Of a DNA stretch of 64,000 nucleotides, positions 26,335-34,765 are shown piece by piece. The notes beneath the pieces are model-generated. The model searched no databases, was not told the origin of the DNA, and worked only from the letters and a program-made list of their open reading frames with translations. The stretch covers positions 1 through 64,000 of the forward strand of contig CAJTCU010000001.1 of the NCBI GenBank assembly GCA_910574935.1. Direction: 5' to 3'. The position numbers and the translations under genes were made by a program. The DNA comes from Oscillospiraceae bacterium (GTDB lineage Bacteria > Bacillota > Clostridia > Oscillospirales > Acutalibacteraceae). The number at the start of each line of letters is the position of its first letter. The first letter of the stretch is position 1.

Positions 26335-26476
26335 ATGGGAAACCCCTCTCTTTGAAAATGGAAAGCGGGGGCGCTATCTCTCGCGCCTCGGGAGATAGCC
26401 GCCGCCCGCCCAGAGCCTGCTTAACAGAAGCGGCGGCTCTTCAACTTATCGGTTATGGTGATTTCTTTGAGTAATA

Positions 26477-26572
26477 GAGAGCCTTCGGGCGCACAGTCCG
26501 CACCCTACGGCAAGACCTTGGGGCGCTACCCCAAGCCCCGCAAGGTGCCTAACGCACCTTGACCGCGCTCTC
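26477..26572 (+). repeat. GC-rich double-hairpin repeat, copy ii
   Basis: Bounded by GAGAGC and GCTCTC. Inside are CCTACGGCAAG, hairpin TTGGGGCGCTACCCCAA, the linker CCCCGCAAGG and hairpin AAGGTGCC/GGTGCG-type arms ending CCTTGACCGCG. It lies between the binding-protein and permease genes of the operon. Confidence 0.75.
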
Positions 26573-26622
26573 TGGGTAACTCTCTGCCATTTTGCAAGAA
26601 ATCCAATGTAGATAGGGCCTGG

Positions 26623-27972
26623 TTACTTATTGTCGGCCTCAATCAGCTTGTTCACGGCCTCGGCGGCTTTGTCCAGAGAAGCCTGGGCATCGTCGTTTTT
26701 GTCAAACATGTACGCCTGAATGTTCAGACCCATGGCGTCCTCGATCTGGGGCCAGGACGGGGTGAACGGACGGGTGTGAGAGGTCTCCATCTGGTCGGAG
26801 AACACCTGCAGGTACGCGCCATAGGTGGCGTCGTCCTTATAGAAGTCCGCGTAGTCGGGCTGAGGAGGAACGGTGATCCAGTTGGCCCAGAAGGTCTCCA
26901 CAAAGTCCGTGCAGGTCAGGTGCACCAAATAATCATAGGCTTCCTGGGGGTACTTGGTGCTGCTGAAAATAGAGATGCCTTCGCCGCCTACCACGGTGGC
27001 GCTCTCCTTCTGCTTGGGCAGGGGGGCTACGCCGAACTTATCCTTAAACTCAGGGTCGCTAAGGAAGGTAGACAGGTTCCAGGGGCCGTCAATCACCATA
27101 GCGGTAGCGCCGGAGGTGAAGCGGTTTACGCCAGTGGGGGCCGCGTTCAGGGGCACGCTCTTATCCTCTTGAACCATGGCTTTCCAGAACTCCAGGGCTT
27201 CTACGCCCTCGGCGGTGTTTACCGTGCACTCGGTGCGCTCCTCATTCATAAAGTCGCCGCCGTTCTGCCACAGGAAGGGCAGCCAGGTCCAGCAGTAGCC
27301 GCCGTTATCATTGTAGATGGGCAGGTCCAGGCCGTATACGTTGTTGCTGGTATCGGTCAGGGTCTTGGCCGCGTTGCGCAGGTCATCCCAGGTCCAGTCA
27401 GCGCTGGGCTCTTCCAGGCTGGCGTTCTTAAACAGCTCTTTGTTGTAGAACAGGGCCAGGTTGTTGGCAGTGATCCGCAAGCCATACACGTCGTCCTTGT
27501 ACACCAGGGTGTCCCACACCGAATCATAGAACTTATCCTTGTGCTCTTCCACGCCGTACTCTTTCAGGCCCAGCAGCTTGCCTTTAGCGGCCAGCTGGGT
27601 GCTCTGCACGCCGGCGTCCAGGAAGGTCATGTCCGGGGCGGCGCCGCCAGCCAGGGTGGCCTGGATCTTGGTGCTGAAGGAGTCGGAGGCCACGTCCGTG
27701 CAGGTGATCTTCACGCCGGTCTCCTCTTCCCACTTAATGGCGTCCTCTTTCACCTTGTCGGCACTGGCTTTTTCCCAGCCGTACAGCCAAATTTCCAGGC
27801 TGGCGTCAGACTTCGCGCCCGTATTGCTGGCCTCGCCGCCGGTGGAGCTGGTCTTAGAGCTATCCCCGCCTTTGCTGGCGGTCGAGGAGCCGCTGTCTCC
27901 GCCGCAGCCGGCCAGCGCGCCGATCATCAGTGTGCCCGCCAAAAGCAGGGCCGCTACCTTTTTCGCTTTCAT
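26623..27972 (-). CDS. Sugar-binding lipoprotein of a CUT1 ABC importer
   Basis: 449 residues from the third in-frame Met, the one properly spaced from GGAAAGG. Signal peptide with lipobox ALAGC (Cys23) and a Ser/Gly/Thr-rich tether. The mature part is a type-D solute-binding fold (VKITCTDVASDSFSTKIQATLAGG-type opening split over 64-88; GATAMVIDGPWNL; EDAMGLNIQAYM near the end). It captures an oligosaccharide for the two permeases downstream. It diverges from the second sensor-kinase operon, which probably controls it. Confidence 0.93.
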   Translation of the reverse strand: MKAKKVAALLLAGTLMIGALAGCGGDSGSSTASKGGDSSKTSSTGGEASNTGAKSDASLEIWLYGWEKASADKVKEDAIKWEEETGVKITCTDVASDSFSTKIQATLAGGAAPDMTFLDAGVQSTQLAAKGKLLGLKEYGVEEHKDKFYDSVWDTLVYKDDVYGLRITANNLALFYNKELFKNASLEEPSADWTWDDLRNAAKTLTDTSNNVYGLDLPIYNDNGGYCWTWLPFLWQNGGDFMNEERTECTVNTAEGVEALEFWKAMVQEDKSVPLNAAPTGVNRFTSGATAMVIDGPWNLSTFLSDPEFKDKFGVAPLPKQKESATVVGGEGISIFSSTKYPQEAYDYLVHLTCTDFVETFWANWITVPPQPDYADFYKDDATYGAYLQVFSDQMETSHTRPFTPSWPQIEDAMGLNIQAYMFDKNDDAQASLDKAAEAVNKLIEADNK

Positions 27973-28062
27973 GCTAGTTTTCATCCTTTCCAAAAACTTA
28001 TGTTAGTCAATATAGCCTGACAAAGCTTATGCAATTATTCTAACTCGTATGGGGCATTTTGC

Positions 28063-28100
28063 ACAGTGCATCAATTTCCGGGTTTGGTGCACTGTTTTTT
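28063..28100 (+). terminator. Strong hairpin with T tract in the divergent control region
   Basis: Twelve-base arms ACAGTGCATCAA and TTGGTGCACTGT, 9-base loop, then T6 on the plus strand. It has the form of a rho-independent terminator but no plus-strand gene precedes it. It could attenuate transcription into the kinase gene, or the GTGCAC-containing arms could be an operator. Confidence 0.5.
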
Positions 28101-28249
28101 ACTTTTTCTGTTTTTCCTCTTGCCATTCGGTATTATGTTATGTTTTACTATTGATACAGTCCGTTTTTCTGGGATATTGGTCTGAAAAACCTCTCTCTGC
28201 CAAGGCCGCAAAGGCCCAAAAAATTGCACAAAGGAGAATTCAAAAGCGA

Positions 28250-30043
28250 ATGAAATCTTTTTTTATAAAAGGCAAAAGCTTTTGGAACCGGCTCACCGAC
28301 CGGTTTATTATACAAAAAAAACTGCTGGTTACCCTGGTGCCCGTTACAGTGGTCAGTTTTTTAACCCTGCTCGTAACCACTTACTTTTTCTCTTTTCAGG
28401 AAAGCCAGCGGCTGGTAAACGTGCAGGCGGATATTACCGCAGACCAGCAGATCGGCCTGGTAGACAGCTATCTGCGCAAACTGCGCACCGAAACCGAGGT
28501 ATTTATGTTCAGCGACAACGTACAGGAAAAGCTGAGTATTAGTAAAAGCAGCCTAAACCCCAACCAAGTGGAGAACCTGGAAACAGAATTTCAGCGGCTG
28601 ATATACAATATCCTCATTGACTATGATATGAATATAGAGAGCATCACCATTAAAAACAGCTATGAGGACTACTATGTCTGGCGCATGGACAGCCGCCTGC
28701 GCTTTGGCGACCTTATCGCCCGGCTGAACCGCAACCAGGCCGCGGCCCGGCGGCTGGGCGGTGAAATGTACTTTACCTATGACAAACTTTCCAACGACCT
28801 GGTAACCCTGACCCGGCAGATCAAGGACCCGGTCTCTGACCAAGAGCTGGGCCTGATGATGGTGGACTTCAACCTGGGGGCCCTGCGGCAGGTGTCCTAC
28901 GCCCTTTCCGGCCGGGTGGAAACCGACCCCACCCTGGTGATTGTCAATCCCTTTGGCCAGCCCCTGCTGAACTACTCCACCCTTTCCAACGAGGCCATTG
29001 AGATGCTCTCTCCCCAAGAGCCGGTGCTGTATTTGGACGGCGTAAAGCTGCGGGTGTTCCACACCGTCTCCTCTCTGGGGGACTGGGACCTTTACCTGGT
29101 GCTGAACGAAAGCTTGCTGTACAGAAACGTATATAGTATATTTTATTTTCAGTCCGGCCTCACGCTGCTCTCCGTCCTTTTGGTGGTGCTGTGCATTTAC
29201 CAGGTTTCCCGGGGCATTTCCCAGCAGTTCCACCAGTTCCAGCAAAAGCTGGGCCGGGTGAGCGACCCCAAGGCCAGCGAGCCTATTATCACCCAGACCA
29301 AAGACGAGTTCCGAGACCTGGCGGAGGTCTATAACCAGATGATGGCACGTATTGAAAATCTCATTGATACCGTGTATACTAAAGAACTGCGGCTAAAGGA
29401 GGCGGAGATCAAGGCTTTTCAAGCCCAGATCAACCCCCATTTTCTGTATAATACCCTTGACTGCATCAACGGCCTGGCCGAGGCCCGGCGGCTGGAGGAC
29501 ATCAAACAAACGGTCACCGCCCTGGCGGGCATAATGCGCATGAGTATTAAAGGGCCGGAAATTTTGCGGGTGCGGCAGGACCTGGGGTACCTGGACCAAT
29601 ACATGTACATCCAAAAGCTGCGCCACGGCGAAAAGCTGCTGTATATGGCCGAGCTTCCCCCGGAAATGCTGGACTTCTATATGCCAAAGCTCATCTTGCA
29701 GCCTTTGCTGGAAAACTCCATTCTTCACGGCTTTTCCGATACCCTGGGCAGCTGGATGCTGGGCCTGTTCGGCCAAGTGCAGGAGGACTGCCTGGTGTTC
29801 CAGGTAAAAGACAATGGCCAGGGCTTTCCCAAAGAGGTGGCGCGGGCTGTGAACCACAGCGTCATAATTCGGGAGGACGCGGTCTCTTTCAGCCGGGAGA
29901 GTATGGGCCTGCAAAATATCCAGGCCCGTATTCAGCTAAGCTATGGGGCCCAGTATGGCCTGCACATCACAAATCTGCCCAAAGGCGGCTCCTGCGTCAC
30001 GGTAAAGCTGCCTAAGCTCACCGCCGGGGACCTGGCGCCTTAG
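28250..30043 (+). CDS. YesM-type sensor histidine kinase
   Basis: 597 residues from the ATG following AAAGGAG; the open frame extends 67 codons further up but contains the hairpin above. Membrane segment 25-47, extracellular sensor to about 300, second membrane segment, HAMP, then QAQINPHFLYNTLDCI with phosphoacceptor His397 and the ATPase domain (LILQPLLENSILHGF, SMGLQNIQARIQLSYG). The motif is the canonical NPHFLYNTL. It diverges from the CUT1 binding-protein operon and precedes its regulator, so it probably senses the transported sugar. Confidence 0.93.
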   Translation: MKSFFIKGKSFWNRLTDRFIIQKKLLVTLVPVTVVSFLTLLVTTYFFSFQESQRLVNVQADITADQQIGLVDSYLRKLRTETEVFMFSDNVQEKLSISKSSLNPNQVENLETEFQRLIYNILIDYDMNIESITIKNSYEDYYVWRMDSRLRFGDLIARLNRNQAAARRLGGEMYFTYDKLSNDLVTLTRQIKDPVSDQELGLMMVDFNLGALRQVSYALSGRVETDPTLVIVNPFGQPLLNYSTLSNEAIEMLSPQEPVLYLDGVKLRVFHTVSSLGDWDLYLVLNESLLYRNVYSIFYFQSGLTLLSVLLVVLCIYQVSRGISQQFHQFQQKLGRVSDPKASEPIITQTKDEFRDLAEVYNQMMARIENLIDTVYTKELRLKEAEIKAFQAQINPHFLYNTLDCINGLAEARRLEDIKQTVTALAGIMRMSIKGPEILRVRQDLGYLDQYMYIQKLRHGEKLLYMAELPPEMLDFYMPKLILQPLLENSILHGFSDTLGSWMLGLFGQVQEDCLVFQVKDNGQGFPKEVARAVNHSVIIREDAVSFSRESMGLQNIQARIQLSYGAQYGLHITNLPKGGSCVTVKLPKLTAGDLAP

Positions 30044-30129
30044 GGCGCTGCCCCATCCCCCCTCAAAAAGCCTTTTACGCCGGCCAGCCCCCGCCACAAA
30101 GCCGCGGGCTGGGAAGAAACAGAAAGCAT

Positions 30130-30153
30130 GAAGAACCCCCATGGGGGTTCTTC
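30130..30153. promoter_or_regulatory. Perfect 24-bp palindrome between kinase and regulator genes
   Basis: GAAGAACCCCC mirrored by GGGGGTTCTTC, fully self-complementary, without a T tract. It lies in the 225-base gap between the two genes, where other YesM/YesN pairs are nearly contiguous. It may be an operator or an RNA processing hairpin. Confidence 0.5.
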
Positions 30154-30268
30154 CATGAATACGCGTATTCAAAACTCTTTAAAGCATTTCAAGCAGCGCC
30201 GCGCAGCTTACTTTTGCGCAATCTTTGCGCCGTGCTGTCTAAAAAAACATTCGGGAGATCCCAAATAT

Positions 30269-31852
30269 ATGAAAATTCTCATTGTGGACGACGAAGCCCT
30301 GCTGCGCCAAAACCTGCGCGCCATGCTAAAAGCCTCTTCCCTGGCTATTGACGAGTTCCTAATGGCCGAAAACGCCATAGAGGCCATCACCCTGGTAGAG
30401 GAACGCCAGCCGGACATTGTGCTAAGCGATATTCGCATGCCCGCGAAAAGCGGGCTGGATCTGGCCGCCTATATTTACGAAAACCACCCTGACCTGCCCG
30501 TAATTTTGGTGACCGGCTATTCTGATTTTGGATACGCCCAGGCCGCGGTAAAAAACCGGGTCTTTGACTATATCCTCAAGCCTGTGGAGTCGGACAAGCT
30601 GATTGCCAGCGTGGCCAGGGCCAAACAGAAGCTGGACCTGCACAAAAAGCACGAGCACCTGTACCAGGTGTTTCGGGAATATTTTAACGACAACTTGAAA
30701 GCTGTGCAAAAGCAGTATATCGAAACCCTGCTGTTCCATGGAAGCGCCGTGCCCTACGCCAACCAGCAGCGGGAGGCCTTCCAGCTGGACTTCCGGCGTT
30801 TCCGCCTGGTGGCCGTCAGCTGCGGCACCGCTGTGGGCAACAACCAGCTGGAAAGCCAGTATTACTGCACCTATTTGGTGGACAAGTATATCCGTGAGGT
30901 CTGCCCAGACACCGTGACCTACATTTTCGGCAGCCTTGTGTTCTTTTTGTGGGAGGTAAAAGTCCCCGACCGTTTTGAGGACAACCGCCAGCTGCTGGCC
31001 CTGCTGGGCAGCCTGCTCTCTTTTGCTAGGAATCATTTCGCCGGGGTGCTCTCAGCGGGCATCAGCCAGATCTCGGAAAGCTTTGCCAATATGCCCAACC
31101 TGCGCCGCCAGACCTCGGAATGTTTGGAAATGGCCCGGGAAAAGGGACGGGAAAACTTTCTCTTTTTTGAGGACATCATGGAGCCCAATCAGGAAAGCTG
31201 GGAGATGGAGGACAACGCGCGCACCCTGGCCGCCCTGGTACGCGCCGGCAATGTCTCCGCCGCCCTGGAACGCTTTGACGCCCTGGCGGAAAAGCTGGCG
31301 GATAGTCCTTACTACATCACCGTCTGCCTGCTTACGGTTTCCCAGATCTCCTTTATGCTCCACGAACTGGGCATAGAGGCCGGCCGGGTGGCTGAAATGA
31401 CCGGGCGCATCCTCCCCCACCTAAACGAAAACGACCCCCGGCGCTATACCCAGAAGCTGCGCCAGTGGCTGGGGGACATTGCCCGGCTTATCTCTGGGGA
31501 GCTGCAAGACCGCAGTAACTTTGTGGTCAACGGGGTGAAGGACTTTATTAACGCCCATTACAGCGAGCCCGTGGGCCTGGTAGAGGCGGCCCGCTATGTG
31601 GACCGCAACCCCTCTTATGTAAGCCGCCTGGTCAAGGAGCACACTGGCAAAAACTTCACCCAGCTGCTGACAGACAAGCGCATGGCCGAGGCCAAGCGTC
31701 TGTTAACCGGCACCAACCTGAAGATTACAGAGATCGCCCAGCGGGTGGGGTATGTGAATGTGCGGTACTTCAACCGGGTGTTTAAAGCCGCCACCAATGT
31801 CTCGGCCAATGACTACCGGAACTTCAGCGCGGCCTTTCAGGGAAACGAGTAA
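30269..31852 (+). CDS. YesN-type response regulator with AraC DNA-binding domain
   Basis: 527 residues. The receiver begins MKILIVDDEALLRQNL, has Asp54 in DIVLSDIRMP and the KPVES block near 105. A long central region of unknown fold separates it from the C-terminal AraC domain (FINAHYSEPVGLVEAARYV, then ITEIAQRVGYVNVRYFNRVFK). Start chosen at the ATG 11 bases after GGGAG; 47 upstream codons in frame are unlikely. Expected to activate the divergent importer operon. A weak ribosome site and long gap suggest expression separate from the kinase. Confidence 0.93.
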   Translation: MKILIVDDEALLRQNLRAMLKASSLAIDEFLMAENAIEAITLVEERQPDIVLSDIRMPAKSGLDLAAYIYENHPDLPVILVTGYSDFGYAQAAVKNRVFDYILKPVESDKLIASVARAKQKLDLHKKHEHLYQVFREYFNDNLKAVQKQYIETLLFHGSAVPYANQQREAFQLDFRRFRLVAVSCGTAVGNNQLESQYYCTYLVDKYIREVCPDTVTYIFGSLVFFLWEVKVPDRFEDNRQLLALLGSLLSFARNHFAGVLSAGISQISESFANMPNLRRQTSECLEMAREKGRENFLFFEDIMEPNQESWEMEDNARTLAALVRAGNVSAALERFDALAEKLADSPYYITVCLLTVSQISFMLHELGIEAGRVAEMTGRILPHLNENDPRRYTQKLRQWLGDIARLISGELQDRSNFVVNGVKDFINAHYSEPVGLVEAARYVDRNPSYVSRLVKEHTGKNFTQLLTDKRMAEAKRLLTGTNLKITEIAQRVGYVNVRYFNRVFKAATNVSANDYRNFSAAFQGNE

Positions 31853-31932
31853 GGCGCTTCCTCCCCCCTTGCAAATCCTGGTGTTTTGTGCTATATTGTG
31901 TCCAGCGCTTTTACACGAAGGAGGACCGCTCT

Positions 31933-32847
31933 ATGCAAGCCAGGCTTCTTTCTCAAAACGGCCTTATCGGCGTCTGCTCCCCCAGCCACGTGGCCCGGCA
32001 AGACCACTACCGCTCTATATTCCAAGGGCTTTCCCGCCTGGGCTTTTCCCTGCGGGAGGCCGGGAACCTTTACCGGGACGCCTGGGGCTTTTCCGCCTCG
32101 GACCAAGAGCGTGCTGCGGACTGGAACCAGCTGGCCGCCGACCCGGAGGTAGAGCTGATCTTCTTTGGCGGCGGCGAGGGCAGCAACGAGCTGCTGCCCT
32201 ACCTGGACTTTGACCTGCTGGCCAAACACCCTAAGCGCCTGTTAAGCTACAGCGACGGCACCACCCTGCTGTGCGCCGCCTGGGCCTTGACCGGCCTGGA
32301 GACGTACTATGGCCAGAGCCCGGGCTTTTTTATAGAGCCCACTCCCTATGACCTGCGGCACTTTACCGGGCATATCCTAGACGGCAGCATGACCGCCCAT
32401 GAAAAGGCCTCTCCCTGGCAGACCCCTGTTCCCGGCCAGGCCCAGGGGGTGCTGACGGGGGGCTATACCGTTAACTTCGCCCGGCTGCTGGGCACCCGAT
32501 ACTTCCCCTTTGACCCCCATGAGCCCCACCTGCTATTCTTAGAGGACCACCAAAAATTCAACAGCCCCGCCGCGGTCAGCGCCCTCCTCTCCCACATTGA
32601 GCAGAGCGACTTTATGAAAACCGTAACCGGGCTTTTGTTTGGCCACTATTCTGAAGAACCCCAGCCACAACTCTATGAGCGCCTCCGGCTGCTGGGCCGG
32701 CGCTGGGGCATTCCGGTGGCCTGCTGCGACGACTTTGGCCATGGGGCCTACCACGCAGTGCTGCCCATTGGCCGCTGGGCCCGGCTGGACGCCACAGCCG
32801 GGACTCTGCATTATCTAGAGAGCGCAGAAGGCCCGCCATGCCGCTAA
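31933..32847 (+). CDS. S66 family peptidase (LD-carboxypeptidase/MccF-like)
   Basis: 304 residues after AAGGAGG. Family landmarks: IGVCSPSHV near the N-terminus, FFGGGEGSNELLPYLDF, the nucleophile Ser107 in LLSYSDGTT, Glu in LLFLEDHQ and His in DFGHGAYHAVLPIG. The family cleaves the L,D bond of muropeptide tetrapeptides (LdcA) or inactivates microcin-like adducts (MccF); the sequence does not decide which. No signal peptide, so cytoplasmic, suiting peptidoglycan recycling. The downstream gene overlaps by 10 bases. Confidence 0.9.
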   Translation: MQARLLSQNGLIGVCSPSHVARQDHYRSIFQGLSRLGFSLREAGNLYRDAWGFSASDQERAADWNQLAADPEVELIFFGGGEGSNELLPYLDFDLLAKHPKRLLSYSDGTTLLCAAWALTGLETYYGQSPGFFIEPTPYDLRHFTGHILDGSMTAHEKASPWQTPVPGQAQGVLTGGYTVNFARLLGTRYFPFDPHEPHLLFLEDHQKFNSPAAVSALLSHIEQSDFMKTVTGLLFGHYSEEPQPQLYERLRLLGRRWGIPVACCDDFGHGAYHAVLPIGRWARLDATAGTLHYLESAEGPPCR

Positions 32848-33644
32848 TCCTCTTTCTCGTGTGTCTGGCCGCTTCGGGTGTGGGGTCCATTGCCGGGTAC
32901 GGCGGCGGGGTGATTATTAAGCCCGTGCTGGACGCCCTGCACATTCTGCCCGTGTCCACCATCAGCTTTCTCTCTGGCTGCACCGTGCTGTCCATGTCCA
33001 TCGTCTCCTTGCTGCGCACCCGGGCCAACGGCGTGGCCCTGCGGGTACGCACCACCACGCCCCTGGCCCTGGGGGCGGCGGCAGGGGGGCTGCTGGGCAA
33101 GTGGCTCTTTGAGCTGGTCCGCTCCGGCTCTGACGAAAACCTGCTGGGGCTGGTCCAGTCCCTTCTGCTGCTGGCCACCACAGCGCTGGTTTGGGTCTAC
33201 ACTCTGAAAAAAGACCGGCTGCCCGCCTACCGGCTGGAAAATCTCCCGGTGTGCGGGCTGGCGGGGGTGGTCTTGGGGGTGGTTTCCGCGTTTTTAGGCA
33301 TTGGCGGCGGCCCCCTGAACGTGGCTCTGCTGTTCTTTCTTTTCTCCATGGACGCCCGGGAAGCGGCGAAGAATTCTATCTTTATCATCCTGTTCTCTCA
33401 AACCGCCAGTCTGTTCAGCGCCCTGGTCCAGCAGAACGTGCCCCCCTTTGACTGGGGGCAGCTGGCCCTCATGGCAGCGGGAGGCTGCGCCGGGGCCCTG
33501 CTGGGCGCGGCCATTGGCCAAAAGATGAACAACCGGGCTGTAGAGCGCCTGCTGCTAGGCCTGATGCTGGTGATTATCGGCGTCAATCTCTATAACGTGG
33601 CCGTTTATGGGGCGGCAGCGGCAGGGCTGGCCCCTTTAAAATAG
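32838..33644 (+). CDS. TSUP (TauE/SafE) family membrane permease
   Basis: 268 residues, about eight membrane segments in two repeats: GVGSIAGYGGGVIIKPVL in the first half and FLGIGGGPLNVALLFFLF in the second, the paired TSUP motif. Members move sulfite, sulfoacetate or other sulfur or organic anions out or in. The 10-base overlap with the S66 gene suggests translational coupling, an unusual partnership that gives no substrate clue. Confidence 0.88.
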   Translation: MPLILFLVCLAASGVGSIAGYGGGVIIKPVLDALHILPVSTISFLSGCTVLSMSIVSLLRTRANGVALRVRTTTPLALGAAAGGLLGKWLFELVRSGSDENLLGLVQSLLLLATTALVWVYTLKKDRLPAYRLENLPVCGLAGVVLGVVSAFLGIGGGPLNVALLFFLFSMDAREAAKNSIFIILFSQTASLFSALVQQNVPPFDWGQLALMAAGGCAGALLGAAIGQKMNNRAVERLLLGLMLVIIGVNLYNVAVYGAAAAGLAPLK

Positions 33645-33832
33645 CCCCCGGCCCGCCCAGGACCAGCTGAACATCTTCCCCCAAGAAAGCCGGCAGGCAC
33701 AGCCAGGGGAAGAGTTCTCTGGGCCTGGGGCACATTCCTGCTGAAACGCCCTCATTGCCGCGCATAAGCAGCGGCTGGGGCTGGAAGAATAGAGCATAAA
33801 AACCCAGGATAAAAAGACAAAGGAGATTCACC

Positions 33833-34672
33833 ATGAGCGAAAACGTAGAAAACTGCACCCACGACTGTTCCTCCTGCGGGGTGGACTGCCCCTCCCGCCA
33901 GGCGCCGGAAAGCATGATGGAAAAACTTAACGATCTGAGCCACGTAAAAAAAGTCATCGGCGTGGTCAGCGGCAAAGGAGGCGTAGGCAAATCCCTGGTC
34001 ACCTCTCTGCTGGCCACCACCCTGCGCCGCCGGGAAAATCAGGTAGCTGTGCTGGACGCGGACATTACCGGGCCCAGCATTCCCAAGTGCTTTGGCATAA
34101 AGGGCCGGGCTATGGCGGACGAGAACGGGATGTATCCCATGGAGAGCAAAACCGGCGTGAAGGTAATGAGCATCAACCTGCTGCTGCCTGAAGAGACCGC
34201 TCCCGTGGTGTGGCGCGGGCCTGTAATTGCCGGAGCCATCAAGCAGTTCTGGACCGACGTGGTGTGGGGCGGTGTGGACTACATGTTTGTAGACATGCCC
34301 CCCGGCACCGGCGACGTGCCCCTGACCGTATTCCAGTCCCTGCCCGTGGACGGTATTATTATCGTGACCTCTCCCCAGGAGCTGGTGGGCATGATTGTCT
34401 CTAAGGCCGTGGAAATGGCCAAGCTGATGGAGGTACCTGTGCTGGGCCTGGTGGAGAACATGAGCTATGTCCAGTGCCCAGACTGCGGTAAACGCATCCA
34501 GGTGTTTGGCGAAAGCCACATCGGCGAGGTGGCCGCCAAGTACGCCCTGCCGGTGCTGGGCAGTCTGCCCATGGACCCCACCCTGGCGGCGGCCTGCGAC
34601 CGGGGCGTGGTAGAGCTGTTCCAGGGAGATTGGCTGGAACAGGCCGCGGATGTGATTGAGGGATTGGAGTAG
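33833..34672 (+). CDS. Mrp/NBP35-type P-loop ATPase (Fe-S cluster carrier)
   Basis: 279 residues after AAAGGAG. The deviant Walker A is GKGGVGKS (47-54), switch region DADITGPSIPKCFG, and DMPPGTGD. A CxxC (Cys215, Cys218 in VQCPDCGK) forms the bridging Fe-S site of the dimer. The N-terminus has four cysteines (8, 12, 15, 19) like eukaryotic NBP35, an arrangement found in clostridial members. It assembles or transfers 4Fe-4S clusters. It stands alone between a TSUP gene and a terminator. Confidence 0.92.
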   Translation: MSENVENCTHDCSSCGVDCPSRQAPESMMEKLNDLSHVKKVIGVVSGKGGVGKSLVTSLLATTLRRRENQVAVLDADITGPSIPKCFGIKGRAMADENGMYPMESKTGVKVMSINLLLPEETAPVVWRGPVIAGAIKQFWTDVVWGGVDYMFVDMPPGTGDVPLTVFQSLPVDGIIIVTSPQELVGMIVSKAVEMAKLMEVPVLGLVENMSYVQCPDCGKRIQVFGESHIGEVAAKYALPVLGSLPMDPTLAAACDRGVVELFQGDWLEQAADVIEGLE

Positions 34673-34721
34673 GACTCCCTCAAAATCCCCCGCGATAGAT
34701 CCCCCATTCCTCTGGAGAAAT

Positions 34722-34758
34722 AAAAAAGGAGCGCCTCCCTATGGAAGCGCTCTTTTTT
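34722..34758. terminator. Bidirectional terminator between convergent genes
   Basis: A6 GGAGCGC, loop, GCGCTC T6. It serves the Mrp gene from the left and the ABC exporter operon from the right. Confidence 0.85.
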
Positions 34759-34765
34759 GTCCCGC

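Noticed and set aside
26776-28020. 414-codon plus-strand frame opposite the CUT1 binding protein
   Set aside because: Antisense shadow; Gly/Ala/Val/His-rich composition typical of reversed GC-rich codons.
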